From GCA-2733415 sp049609325 (GTDB lineage: Bacteria; Bacteroidota; Bacteroidia; Flavobacteriales; Flavobacteriaceae): DNA of 64,000 nt. The stretch spans positions 1 through 64,000 of the forward strand of contig JBMYYK010000006.1 in the NCBI GenBank assembly GCA_049609325.1, given 5' to 3'. Below the pieces are notes generated by a model. That model ran no database searches. It was not told where the DNA came from and saw nothing but the letters and a program-made list of their open reading frames with translations. Position numbers and translations under genes: made by a program. This document shows positions 1 through 8,386 of the stretch, piece by piece (positions within the stretch are counted from its first letter, which is position 1; every line of letters begins with the position of its first letter).

Positions 1-959
1 TGATTCCGTGTGCCAACGGAACAGATGCTTTGCAAATTGCAATGATGGGTTTAGGATTACAACCAGGAGATGAAGTAATTACGGCTGACTTTACCTTTGC
101 TGCAACTGTTGAAGTTATTGCATTACTAGGTTTAACTCCAGTTTTAGTTGATGTAAATCCTGATGATTTTAATATCAATATAGAGGCCATAGAAAAAGCC
201 ATCACGCCAAAAACTAAAGCTATTGTACCCGTACATTTATTTGGGCAATGTGCTAATATGGATGCTATTATGGCTCTAGCAGAGAAACACAATTTATTTG
301 TTATTGAAGACAATGCCCAAGCAATAGGAGCTAATTACGCTTCTGAAAATGGATTACAAAAAGCAGGAACAATTGGGCATGTGGCATCAACATCATTCTT
401 TCCATCAAAAAATTTAGGCTGTTATGGTGATGGTGGTGCAATTTTTACAAATGATGATGAATTAGCACATACCATAAGAGGAATTGTAAATCACGGAATG
501 TATAAACGATATCATCATGATGTGGTAGGAGTGAACTCTAGGCTAGACTCTATACAAGCTGTAGTGTTAAGAGCTAAGTTGAAAAAACTAGAAGCTTATA
601 ATGCGGCTAGACAATTGGCAGCCTCAAAATATGACAAAGCATTCTATGCTGTTGAAAATATAATAACACCAATAAGAAATGGTCACCATGTATTTCATCA
701 ATACACGTTAAAAGTAAAAGGTGTAGATAGAGATGCTTTAGCGCAGTTTTTAAATGATAACGCTATTCCTTGTGGCGTGTATTATCCAATTCCATTACAT
801 AGTCAAAAAGCTTATGCAGATACACGTTACAATGAAAATGATTTTACAGTGACTAATCAGTTGGTGAAAGAAGTCATTTCATTGCCAATGCATACCGAAT
901 TAGACGATGAGCAAATAGCATTTATTACCTCTAAAGTCATTGAATTTGTAAATAAATAA
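1..959 (+). CDS. DegT/DnrJ/EryC1/StrS family PLP-dependent sugar aminotransferase (5' truncated by window edge)
   Basis: The reading frame is open to the left edge and reads N-G-T-D-A-L-Q just inside it, the usual family motif near residue 60, so roughly the first 50-60 residues lie outside the window. The family transfers an amino group to keto-sugar nucleotides for O-antigen, capsule or glycan synthesis in the cytosol. Supporting motifs are GDEVI, the VPVHLFGQ segment, the EDNAQAIGA segment and SFFPSKNLG, whose lysine should form the Schiff base with pyridoxal phosphate. The C-terminal part carries the family's YYPIPLH motif. galE follows after a terminator, suggesting the end of a polysaccharide locus. 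The exact sugar substrate cannot be read from sequence. Confidence 0.92.
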   Translation, partial: IPCANGTDALQIAMMGLGLQPGDEVITADFTFAATVEVIALLGLTPVLVDVNPDDFNINIEAIEKAITPKTKAIVPVHLFGQCANMDAIMALAEKHNLFVIEDNAQAIGANYASENGLQKAGTIGHVASTSFFPSKNLGCYGDGGAIFTNDDELAHTIRGIVNHGMYKRYHHDVVGVNSRLDSIQAVVLRAKLKKLEAYNAARQLAASKYDKAFYAVENIITPIRNGHHVFHQYTLKVKGVDRDALAQFLNDNAIPCGVYYPIPLHSQKAYADTRYNENDFTVTNQLVKEVISLPMHTELDDEQIAFITSKVIEFVNK

Positions 960-979
960 TCGTATATTTAGTATACTCT

Positions 980-1006
980 AAAAAAGCCTTAATAGGGCTT
1001 TTTTTT
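980..1006 (+). terminator. Intrinsic terminator after the aminotransferase
   Basis: AAAAGCC and GGCTTTT form a stem around a short AT loop, followed by a run of eight T. It lies 20 bases after the stop codon, so it separates the polysaccharide gene from galE. Confidence 0.8.
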
Positions 1007-1032
1007 ATGACACTAACTAAAGCAAATATATC

Positions 1033-2052
1033 ATGAAAATAGTAGTAACAGGAGGATTAGGATTTATAGGGTCACACACTGTAGTTGAGTTGCAAGCTAA
1101 AGGTTATGAGGTTGTAATCATTGACAATCTCTTAAATTCATCATTAAAAGTTCTTGATGGGATTACTGCAATTACCAATATAACTCCAGAATTTGTTGAG
1201 CTTGATTTACGTGATAAGTTAGCTGTTAGTGGTTTTTTTGATTCGCATAAAATTGATGGTGTCATACACTTCGCAGCGAGTAAAGCTGTTGGAGAAAGTG
1301 TAGATAATCCGTTACTGTATTATGAAAATAATATCAATTCGTTGGTGTATGTGTTACAGCAATTAGAAAAATATCAGATTTCAAATTTTATATTTTCAAG
1401 CTCCTGTACAGTTTATGGTCAAGCAGATGAGTTGCCTATAACGGAGTATGCGCCAATTAAAAAGGCCGAATCACCTTATGGAAACACCAAACAAATAGGA
1501 GAAGAAATTATTCAAGATGTCTGTAATGTATCTGCTAATTTAAAGGCTATTGCATTGCGTTATTTCAATCCAATAGGCGCACATCCTTCATCTGAAATAG
1601 GAGAATTGCCAATTGGAGTGCCGCAAAATTTAATCCCCTATATTATGCAAACAGGTATTGGTATTAGAAAAGAATTGTCGGTTTTTGGTGATGATTATCC
1701 AACTAAAGATGGGACCTGTATACGTGATTATATTCATGTGGTTGATTTGGCTAAAGCACATGTTGTGGCTATGGAGCGTTTGTTGCAGGAGAAAAACGTG
1801 TCAAATTTTGAGACTTTTAATGTAGGAACAGGTAAAGGTAGCACGGTACTTGAAGTTATTCAATCTTTTGAGCGGGTAGCTAATCAAACGTTGAATTATA
1901 AAATAGCACCAAGACGAGCAGGTGATATTACTACTGCTTATGCTGACACCACTAAGATAGAAACTGAACTTGGGTGGACCTCAAAATCGACTTTAGATGA
2001 AGCCATACAATCTGCTTGGGATTGGGAGAATACATTAAAAAACACACAATAG
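1033..2052 (+). CDS. galE: UDP-glucose 4-epimerase
   Basis: Interconverts UDP-glucose and UDP-galactose in the cytosol, feeding surface glycan synthesis. It is an extended short-chain dehydrogenase: the N-terminus has the NAD-binding GGLGFIGS motif (residues 7-14), a SSSCTVYG segment supplies the catalytic Ser/Thr, and the YxxxK motif is YGNTK. The C-terminal half carries the GDDYPTKDGTCIRDYIHV signature that separates GalE from other epimerases. Its 339 residues are normal for the family. It follows a terminator and is probably transcribed from its own promoter, although no clear TAnnTTTG box is visible in the short gap. Confidence 0.95.
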   Translation: MKIVVTGGLGFIGSHTVVELQAKGYEVVIIDNLLNSSLKVLDGITAITNITPEFVELDLRDKLAVSGFFDSHKIDGVIHFAASKAVGESVDNPLLYYENNINSLVYVLQQLEKYQISNFIFSSSCTVYGQADELPITEYAPIKKAESPYGNTKQIGEEIIQDVCNVSANLKAIALRYFNPIGAHPSSEIGELPIGVPQNLIPYIMQTGIGIRKELSVFGDDYPTKDGTCIRDYIHVVDLAKAHVVAMERLLQEKNVSNFETFNVGTGKGSTVLEVIQSFERVANQTLNYKIAPRRAGDITTAYADTTKIETELGWTSKSTLDEAIQSAWDWENTLKNTQ

Positions 2053-2101
2053 AGATACTAAAATTCGTTTTTCAACGTTATATATAAAAAATAAACCCCA
2101 G

Positions 2102-2572
2102 TTGATACGTCTGTTTTTAAGAAAATATTTTTACCTACTTATGTGTTTTATGGGGTTTGTATGTTGTGTGCAATGTACAGGAAAACAAACTTCACAGAAA
2201 CAGTTTCCTAAAAACAGATGGTATCAATCTGATGTGTTAGAACTGCAATACATGCCAGAATCTGTTACCAATCCTACCTCAATAAAATTTAAAATGAGTT
2301 ATGTTCATGGCGGACAATTTGCTGAAATTCCGCTTGAACTTTATATAACCTCTCCAACTCATCAAATAGACTATAGCCCATTTACAGTAGAATTACTTGA
2401 TGTTAGTAATAATGAATTAGGTGATTGTATTGGTGATTATTGTGATATTGAATATACCATTACATCAAATTACACCTTTAAAACTAAAGGTGTCTATACC
2501 GTTCAAGTATTAAATACATTTCAACATAGCTACTTGCCAAATGTATTTTCTGCAGAACTTATTGTTGAATAA
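2102..2572 (+). CDS. Secreted small protein, possibly GldH-like gliding lipoprotein
   Basis: A 156-residue protein starting with TTG. An ATG 13 codons later (2141) is the alternative, but it would remove the charged n-region of the signal peptide (RLFLRKYFYLL). A Cys-rich stretch follows the hydrophobic segment (VCCVQC), so lipid attachment is possible although no canonical lipobox is present. The C-terminal half (a GDxIGDYCD-like stretch, then a KGVYTVQV strand and a final short beta motif) resembles the layout of GldH, a lipoprotein needed for gliding and type IX secretion in flavobacteria. I recognise this only as a similarity of pattern. The true gldH usually lies elsewhere, so this may be a paralogue or an unrelated beta-sandwich protein. 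Confidence 0.4.
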   Translation: MIRLFLRKYFYLLMCFMGFVCCVQCTGKQTSQKQFPKNRWYQSDVLELQYMPESVTNPTSIKFKMSYVHGGQFAEIPLELYITSPTHQIDYSPFTVELLDVSNNELGDCIGDYCDIEYTITSNYTFKTKGVYTVQVLNTFQHSYLPNVFSAELIVE

Positions 2573-2616
2573 TTCTCTTTTTAGTTTTTTAACTACTCGC
2601 TAATCTAGGTGTATTA

Positions 2617-2691
2617 CATAAGTTTCTTATGCAAAAATTCGCATACATTGTTTTCTTATGTATATTTGAATTATGTATGTGGAATTCATAC
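2617..2691 (+). promoter_or_regulatory. Promoter with three inverted repeats, candidate PadR operator
   Basis: A TATATTTG box (2661-2668) matches the Bacteroidota -7 element. Three inverted repeats surround it: CATAAG-N3-CTTATG at 2617-2631, ATACAT-N9-ATGTAT at 2643-2663 overlapping the -7 box, and GTATG-N7-CATAC at 2675-2691 just past the expected transcription start near 2673. PadR-family repressors bind ATGT/ACAT or ATAC/GTAT type palindromes and often control their own operon. The padR gene is the second gene downstream, so autoregulation is the simplest reading. Confidence 0.6.
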
Positions 2692-2733
2692 CACTATTGT
2701 TTTGATGAATACGTTAATTTAAAATAAATTATA

Positions 2734-4383
2734 ATGATGATAAGAATAATAACACTTTGCTTCTTTTGTATGCTAAATCTATGTTTTTCGCAAGAGAAAG
2801 AGCCTTCTTCTAAGCGGATAGATTCGTTATTTAACTTTATAGATAATGATGGTCCGGGCGTTTCAATAGGAATTGTAAAAGATGGGGACCTTGTTTATAC
2901 ATACCAAAAAGGATTGTCAAATTTAGAATATGAAATTCCGATAAGCTCAAAAACAGTTTTTGGACTTGCTTCAATAACAAAACAAATGACAGCAGCATGC
3001 ATAGGTGTGTTGGTTAAAAACGGAAAACTAGATGTTAATGATGATGTCAGGAAATATATTCCAGAGTTGCCAAATTATGGTTCTACAATCAAAATAAAGC
3101 ATTTGTTAAATCATACAAGTGGCTTAAGAAATCATAATGTGCTTTTAGATTTACAAGGGTTTGATTATGAACATATGGGCTATACTAACGAGAGTATTCA
3201 AAAGCTTATTTTTAGCCAAAATGGAGTTAATAATCAACCAGGTGATAAGATGTTGTATGCTAATTCAAACTATGTATTGTTAGCATTAATTATTGAGCGT
3301 GTTTCTGGAGATAAAATTGATGTCTATGCTAAAAAAGAGTTGTTTGAACCTTTAGGAATGACGCAGACATTTTTTAAAAGTTCATTAGAGCAAATTATAA
3401 AAAATAAAGCCTATTCATACTACAAGAAAAATAATGTGTACGTGCAAGCTAAGTCCTTAACACATTGTATAGGGGCTGGAGGGGTTTTAAGTACAATTGA
3501 TGATATGGCTAAGTGGTCAAAATTATTTACAGATCGAACACCAGAGTTACCTTATTTGCCTCAATTTATTTCAACGCTTGATACATTGAATAATGGAGAT
3601 TATCAGAACTATGCACGTGGTGTATTTGTGTCTCCATATAAAAACCAAAAAACAATTAATCACAGTGGTCGTGACATAGGGATGCGTTCACAGCTTATTT
3701 GTTTACCTAAAGCAAATTTATCAGTTATAATATTTACAAATTCAGAACATATTAATGTTGTCAATCTTTCTTATAAAGTTTTAGATTTATTCATAGCCTC
3801 GAGTGAGAATAAAAAACAAAATAGAAACGAGTATATTCATTCTAAAACTGAATTATTGAAGTTTACTGGGGACTATCAAGAAATTAACAGTGACTTAGGG
3901 ATGAAGATTCTTTTTGAGAACGATACATTAAAAGCAAAAAGTAGTTTTGGAAGAACACCAATTCCTTTAAAAGAAAATGGTAAACATGAATTTCATAGGA
4001 AGCAAAATTCTAGCGTAAAGTATCATTTTTTTAATGATGAAAGTAGCAAGTATGATTTGGTAGTAGATTTTGGCGGTGCCAAGTTTTATTTTGAGAGAGT
4101 GCAATTAGAACATCCAGATGCCGTTAATTTGAATGATTATATTGGTGAGTATTATTCGAGTGAATTAAATGTTACTTATCAAGTTTTTATTGAAAACCAA
4201 AAAATGTTTTTAAGTCTTCCAAATAATCCGAAAGTGAAACTAACTTTAGGTCAGGAAAATGAATTTGGCTCAGGTAAAAGAACACGATATATTTTTAAAA
4301 GAGATAAGAACAAAGTAATTAATAGTTTTACTGTAGCTTCAGAAGGAACAGTAAAAGACATTTTATTTCAAAAAATCAACTAA
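2734..4383 (+). CDS. Secreted serine hydrolase, class C beta-lactamase/PBP4* fold
   Basis: A signal peptide ends near residue 19 (LNLCFSQ), so the protein acts in the periplasm or outside. The beta-lactamase-like domain covers about residues 25-350: the catalytic SxxK is SITK, the tyrosine motif is YANSN, and a HSG triad (NHSGRD) replaces KTG. The last 200 residues form an extra beta-rich domain of the kind often attached to these hydrolases. The family includes D-aminopeptidases, esterases and carboxypeptidases, so the substrate is open. It is the first gene of an operon with padR (2-base gap). The second codon is also ATG, so 2737 is an equally good start. Confidence 0.85.
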   Translation: MMIRIITLCFFCMLNLCFSQEKEPSSKRIDSLFNFIDNDGPGVSIGIVKDGDLVYTYQKGLSNLEYEIPISSKTVFGLASITKQMTAACIGVLVKNGKLDVNDDVRKYIPELPNYGSTIKIKHLLNHTSGLRNHNVLLDLQGFDYEHMGYTNESIQKLIFSQNGVNNQPGDKMLYANSNYVLLALIIERVSGDKIDVYAKKELFEPLGMTQTFFKSSLEQIIKNKAYSYYKKNNVYVQAKSLTHCIGAGGVLSTIDDMAKWSKLFTDRTPELPYLPQFISTLDTLNNGDYQNYARGVFVSPYKNQKTINHSGRDIGMRSQLICLPKANLSVIIFTNSEHINVVNLSYKVLDLFIASSENKKQNRNEYIHSKTELLKFTGDYQEINSDLGMKILFENDTLKAKSSFGRTPIPLKENGKHEFHRKQNSSVKYHFFNDESSKYDLVVDFGGAKFYFERVQLEHPDAVNLNDYIGEYYSSELNVTYQVFIENQKMFLSLPNNPKVKLTLGQENEFGSGKRTRYIFKRDKNKVINSFTVASEGTVKDILFQKIN

Positions 4384-4385
4384 TT

Positions 4386-4724
4386 ATGTATTCATCAGAA
4401 TTAATAAAAGGCACGTTAAAAACGATTATTTTAAAACTATTGAAGGAGCAAGGGAAAATGTATGGTTATGAAATTACAAGTAGGGTAAAAGAATTGACAG
4501 ATGGAAAAATTCAAATTACAGAGGGGGCCTTATACCCTACATTACACGCTTTAGAAAAGAAGGGGGAGTTAGATACAGAAAAAGTATATATAGGTAAACG
4601 TGTGAGAAAATATTATACACTTACAAAATCGGGGAGTTTGGTAGTTGAAGAGAGGATAATGGAATTTTCTGAATTCATGCAAACGATGCAAACATTATTA
4701 GATATTAAATTAGAATCTAAATAA
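4386..4724 (+). CDS. PadR family transcriptional repressor
   Basis: A 112-residue winged helix-turn-helix protein of the short PadR subfamily. The sequence shows the KGTLKTIILKLLKE helix, YGYEIT, and the signature EGALYPTLHALEKKGEL wing-helix segment, followed by a C-terminal dimerisation helix. Such repressors sense small molecules or membrane stress and usually control the neighbouring genes. It lies between a serine hydrolase (2-base gap) and a membrane protein with which it overlaps by one base, so all three are translationally coupled. The inverted repeats at 2617-2691 are its likely operator. Confidence 0.93.
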   Translation: MYSSELIKGTLKTIILKLLKEQGKMYGYEITSRVKELTDGKIQITEGALYPTLHALEKKGELDTEKVYIGKRVRKYYTLTKSGSLVVEERIMEFSEFMQTMQTLLDIKLESK

Positions 4725-5404
4725 TGACTATTATCAAGGATGAACATATAGACTTCATTTTAAATGATATAAGTAATAGAGGTGTAGTTGTAAGTGATTT
4801 AAAAGAAAATATATTAGACCATGTGTGTTGCATTATAGAAAAGGAAATGCCTGCTGATGCAGATTTTTATGATTTCTATGAGGAAGTCATCACAAGGTTT
4901 TTTAATAATGATCTAAAAGAAATTCAAAAAGAAGCAGATTATTTATTATCGAGTAAATATATAGATGTTTTAACTGTTGCGTTAAAAATCTCAGGGGTGT
5001 TCTCTGTAGTTTTTTTAATGTTAGGAATGTATTATAAGTTAAACCATTTGCAGGGAACGGGAATATTGTTACTTATTGGAGTGGTATTATTTTCTTTATT
5101 CTTTTTACCGATATTGATTTATTTAAAACTTAAAGATAAAGATTTAAAAACGAATAAATTAATAGTTGTAGTTGGATTTTTACTTGCGTTTATGGCTAGT
5201 GTAAGCTGTTTGTTTAAAATAATGCAATGGCCTTGGGCTACTCTGCTTAGAGAGATATGCACAATTGTGTTTTTAGTACTTTTTGTACCGCTTTATTATT
5301 TTTCTACATTTAAATTACCCGAAAAAAGATTAACTGGATTAATCAATACAATTATAATGTTGGTTATTGGATTATTGTTATTTGGTATGACAATTCAAAA
5401 CTAA
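4724..5404 (+). CDS. PadR-associated membrane protein with N-terminal HAAS-like helical domain
   Basis: The soluble N-terminus (about residues 1-80) contains an L-K-E-N-I-L-D-H-V-C-C motif and a second helical block ending in LLSSKY. This resembles the alpha-helical domain found beside PadR regulators in many bacteria (DUF1700/HAAS type). Five or six hydrophobic segments follow in residues 85-225, marking an inner-membrane protein. It overlaps padR by one base (TAATG), so it is the third gene of the unit. In related systems the membrane protein is thought to sense envelope conditions together with PadR. The exact function is unknown. Confidence 0.6.
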   Translation: MTIIKDEHIDFILNDISNRGVVVSDLKENILDHVCCIIEKEMPADADFYDFYEEVITRFFNNDLKEIQKEADYLLSSKYIDVLTVALKISGVFSVVFLMLGMYYKLNHLQGTGILLLIGVVLFSLFFLPILIYLKLKDKDLKTNKLIVVVGFLLAFMASVSCLFKIMQWPWATLLREICTIVFLVLFVPLYYFSTFKLPEKRLTGLINTIIMLVIGLLLFGMTIQN

Positions 5405-5416
5405 AACCAATGTAAA

Positions 5417-5458
5417 AATAATAAGCTCAGCTAATTATAATTAACTGAGCTTATTATT
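5417..5458. terminator. Bidirectional terminator between the padR operon and fabD
   Basis: A perfect 14-bp stem (AATAATAAGCTCAG with its complement) encloses a loop that is itself palindromic (TAATTATAATTA). It sits exactly between two convergent genes. Confidence 0.8.
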
Positions 5459-5472
5459 ACTAAGTAGGGTTG

Positions 5473-6366
5473 TTACGCTTCAATATTCAAGCTAGCACCA
5501 TCTGCATCAACAGTTCTGTCAATCTTTCGCATTAAGCCTTGTAATACTTTTCCTGGCCCAACCTCTGTAAATGACGTTCCACCATCAGCAATCATTTGTT
5601 GTACCGACTGAGTCCATTTTACCGGAGCGGTAAGTTGAGAGATTAAATTCTGTTTGATTTCTTCTGCATCTGTAACCGCACTTGCAGTTACATTTTGATA
5701 AACTGGGCAAGAAGGCGAATTAAACGTAGTGTTTTCAATTGCAGCTGCTAATTCTTCTCTAGCAGGTTCCATCATTGGCGAATGAAATGCACCTCCTACA
5801 GGTAATACTAATGCTCTACGTGCGCCAGCTTCTTTTAGAGCTTCACATGCTGTATTTATAGCGTCTACCTCACCAGAAACTACTAATTGCCCTGGGCAAT
5901 TGTAATTGGCAGCTACAACTATACCATCAGTTTTAGCACAAATGTCCTCAACAACAGCATCTTCAAGTCCTAGCACAGCAGCCATAGTACTTGGTTGTGC
6001 TTCACACGCTTTTTGCATAGCTTGAGCACGTTGGGATACTAATTTTAATCCATCTTCAAAAGATAAAGCGCCGGCAGCAACTAAAGCAGAAAATTCTCCT
6101 AAAGAATGTCCGGCAACCATTTCTGGTTTAAACGAATCTCCTAAGGTTTTTGCAAGAATTACTGAATGTAAAAATATTGCTGGCTGCGTTACTTTAGTTT
6201 CTTTTAACTGCTCTGCAGTACCTTCAAACATAATATCAGTGATGTTAAAGCCTAAGATGTTGTTTGCTTTTTCAAATAGCTCTTGTGCTTCAGCTGAATT
6301 TTCGTATAAATCCAATCCCATTCCTGAAAATTGAGCCCCTTGACCAGGGAAAATATATGCTTTCAT
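5473..6366 (-). CDS. fabD: Malonyl-CoA:ACP transacylase
   Basis: Transfers malonyl from CoA to acyl carrier protein, supplying the extender unit for type II fatty acid synthesis. The N-terminus has FPGQGAQ, the catalytic serine lies in GHSLGE (about residue 91), and the active-site histidine in the AFHS motif near residue 195. The C-terminal EVGPGKVLQGL is also typical. Length (297) is normal. Transcribed alone, with a bidirectional terminator just downstream. A TATTTTTG box about 60 bases upstream may be its -7 element. Confidence 0.96.
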   Translation of the reverse strand: MKAYIFPGQGAQFSGMGLDLYENSAEAQELFEKANNILGFNITDIMFEGTAEQLKETKVTQPAIFLHSVILAKTLGDSFKPEMVAGHSLGEFSALVAAGALSFEDGLKLVSQRAQAMQKACEAQPSTMAAVLGLEDAVVEDICAKTDGIVVAANYNCPGQLVVSGEVDAINTACEALKEAGARRALVLPVGGAFHSPMMEPAREELAAAIENTTFNSPSCPVYQNVTASAVTDAEEIKQNLISQLTAPVKWTQSVQQMIADGGTSFTEVGPGKVLQGLMRKIDRTVDADGASLNIEA

Positions 6367-6424
6367 AAAATATGTTTTAAGCTTCTAGATTAAATAATGA
6401 AGCTGTTTTTTAATTGTTTAAACG

Positions 6425-6432
6425 CAAAAATA
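6425..6432 (-). promoter_or_regulatory. Possible fabD -7 element (TATTTTTG)
   Basis: Read on the minus strand this 8-mer matches TAnnTTTG. I see no TTG at the usual 19-22 base spacing, so support is partial. The predicted start gives a leader of about 50 bases. Confidence 0.4.
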
Positions 6433-6555
6433 CAGAATTAAATATTAACATAAATAAAGCTTTTGGGGAGATTCAATTTATTTTGAATTATAAAAAACAG
6501 TGTTAAAAGGTCTATAAAGTCATACATTCACTATATTGAAGTTAATTATAGACTT

Positions 6556-7542
6556 ATGGTATTAAAAGATATTACAATTTTGGGCAAGCAAATTTTGCCA
6601 GGAAAAAGTTATCAAATAAAAATTGATATTGCACGTTTACACACGAGAACCAAAATAGAAGTTCCGGTAATTGTTAGCAGGGCAAAAAAGGACGGACCTT
6701 GTGTGTTGATAAGTGCTGGTGTTCATGGTGATGAGGTTAATGGTGTAGAAATTGTACGTCAGTTGGTGTCAAAAAAATATAATATACCTGACTGTGGTAT
6801 GATTATTTGTGTGCCAGTACTTAATGTGTTTGGATTTTTAATTAAGTCTAGAGAATTTCCTGATGGTAAAGATTTGAATCGGTTTTTTCCTGGTTCAAAA
6901 TCGGGTTCATTGGCAAGTAAGTTTGCACATGTGTTTATGACGGAAGTTGTAGCGCATGCAGATTATTGTATAGATTATCATACCGGTGGTTCAGAACGGT
7001 TTAATTATTCGCAAATAAGAATTTCTAATAATGAGAATGAAGTCTTAGATTTAGCTAGAGTTTTTGGTGCAAAATTTATAAAGTATTCATCTTATAGAGA
7101 AAAATCATACAGAGAAGCTGCGACTAATCTTGGTAAAAAAGTGTTGTTGTTTGAAGGCGGAAAATCGTTAGATTTAGATAGACAGGTGACTCAATCTGGT
7201 ATTGTAGGGGCTTTAAATGTGTTAGATTATTTGGGCGTTAAAACCTTTCCTGAAGATTATAAGTGCTATAAAAAAGATGAAACCCCTATAGTGTTTGAAA
7301 AATCAACTTGGGTTCGGGCAAATTATTCAGGGATGTATAGATCAGTGATTAGAAACGGTTCAGAAGTGAACAAAGGTGATGTTATAGGCTTAATAACAGA
7401 TCCGTATGGTTTTTTTGAACGCCAAGTAAAAGCGTCAAAAGATGGATATGTAATTTGCTTAAATCATTCACCAATTATCAATAAAGGTGATGCTATTGCA
7501 CACATAGCGATGACATCAGATAAAAATTATGCTCTTTCGTAG
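6556..7542 (+). CDS. Succinylglutamate desuccinylase/aspartoacylase family zinc hydrolase
   Basis: The protein has the M14-like zinc-hydrolase layout: GVHGDEVNGVE gives the first His and Glu zinc ligands (about residues 54-60), PDGKDLNRFFPG is the substrate-binding stretch, and YCIDYHTGG gives the second His. The C-terminal part (from about residue 245) is a beta-rich biotinyl/lipoyl-like domain. Family members deacylate N-acyl amino acids. In Bacteroidota this branch (AstE/AspA-like) often neighbours RimK-type ligases, but none is seen here. The 3' end overlaps the convergent dihydrofolate reductase gene by 16 bases. Substrate unknown. Confidence 0.85.
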   Translation: MVLKDITILGKQILPGKSYQIKIDIARLHTRTKIEVPVIVSRAKKDGPCVLISAGVHGDEVNGVEIVRQLVSKKYNIPDCGMIICVPVLNVFGFLIKSREFPDGKDLNRFFPGSKSGSLASKFAHVFMTEVVAHADYCIDYHTGGSERFNYSQIRISNNENEVLDLARVFGAKFIKYSSYREKSYREAATNLGKKVLLFEGGKSLDLDRQVTQSGIVGALNVLDYLGVKTFPEDYKCYKKDETPIVFEKSTWVRANYSGMYRSVIRNGSEVNKGDVIGLITDPYGFFERQVKASKDGYVICLNHSPIINKGDAIAHIAMTSDKNYALS

Positions 7543-8375
7543 GTAATAAAGCTGTAGTCGTAATAATGAGTCTCATCTTTAAAGCAGTCTTCACGAGCAA
7601 CTTCTTTCCACGATTTGTTTAGTTCAGGAAAAAAAGTATCACCATCAAAATCATAGTGCACACGGGTTAATTCAATTTTATGCGCAATGCTTAACGCTTG
7701 TTTGTAAATTTCACCACCCCCAATAATATAAGGTTGATTATCCTCTTTTGTAATTTCTAAGGCTTCTTCAAGTGAATGTACTACAACTGCATTTTCGGCG
7801 GTATAATTTTTATCTCGTGTAATGACAACATTTGTTCTGTTAGGGAGTGCTTTAGGAAAACTTTCAAATGTTTTACGTCCCATAATAATTGCATGACCAG
7901 AGGTTAATTTTTTAAAACGTTTTAAATCGTTGCTCAGGTGCCAGATGAGTTTATTGTCTTTACCAATAACATTGTTTTTTGCCACTGCAGCTATAAGTGT
8001 GATGGTTTGGTTGTTACGCTGGTAAGCTGCTGTATCAGTTTTAATTTGATGTTCTTTCAAAACCTTTTGTTCTAATTTCGCTACTTTTTTATCGTGTTTA
8101 GCTAAGATTTTTTCAGTCTGTAAGCGTTCCCAGTCTTTATTAAAAAAACGATTAGTGATATATACATTAACCACATGTAACACTAAGAAAAAGCTCCAAA
8201 TAAGAATAGCAAGTAAATACCAATTTGGGAAAATAGCTTCTCCGTAACCTAAAGCTTTATTAGCGACAGCAATAAATACTGCACCAACACAAAATAGTAT
8301 AAAGTGGAAATACAAACGTTTTTTCTGTTTGGTACGCTTACGGGCGTTTTCGTATTGTTCGTGTTGGTTTTGCAT
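7527..8375 (-). CDS. folA: Dihydrofolate reductase with N-terminal two-transmembrane (2TM) domain
   Basis: Residues about 125-282 are a normal dihydrofolate reductase: LIAAVAKNNVIG at the start, the Trp-containing LIWHLSNDLKRF with its acidic residue, IIMGRKTFESFP for NADPH, and YIIGGGEIYKQAL. Residues 1-120 are extra: a charged N-terminus, two hydrophobic helices (FILFCVGAVFIAVAN and WYLLAILIWSFFLVLHVV) and a charged linker, matching the small 2TM domain known as a separate protein in Bacteroidota. There is no stop or restart between the two, so the enzyme should be anchored to the inner membrane. I chose the ATG at 8375; a TTG two codons upstream is possible. thyA lies 11 bases upstream. 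Confidence 0.9.
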   Translation of the reverse strand: MQNQHEQYENARKRTKQKKRLYFHFILFCVGAVFIAVANKALGYGEAIFPNWYLLAILIWSFFLVLHVVNVYITNRFFNKDWERLQTEKILAKHDKKVAKLEQKVLKEHQIKTDTAAYQRNNQTITLIAAVAKNNVIGKDNKLIWHLSNDLKRFKKLTSGHAIIMGRKTFESFPKALPNRTNVVITRDKNYTAENAVVVHSLEEALEITKEDNQPYIIGGGEIYKQALSIAHKIELTRVHYDFDGDTFFPELNKSWKEVAREDCFKDETHYYDYSFITYERA

Positions 8376-8386
8376 AATCAAATAGT

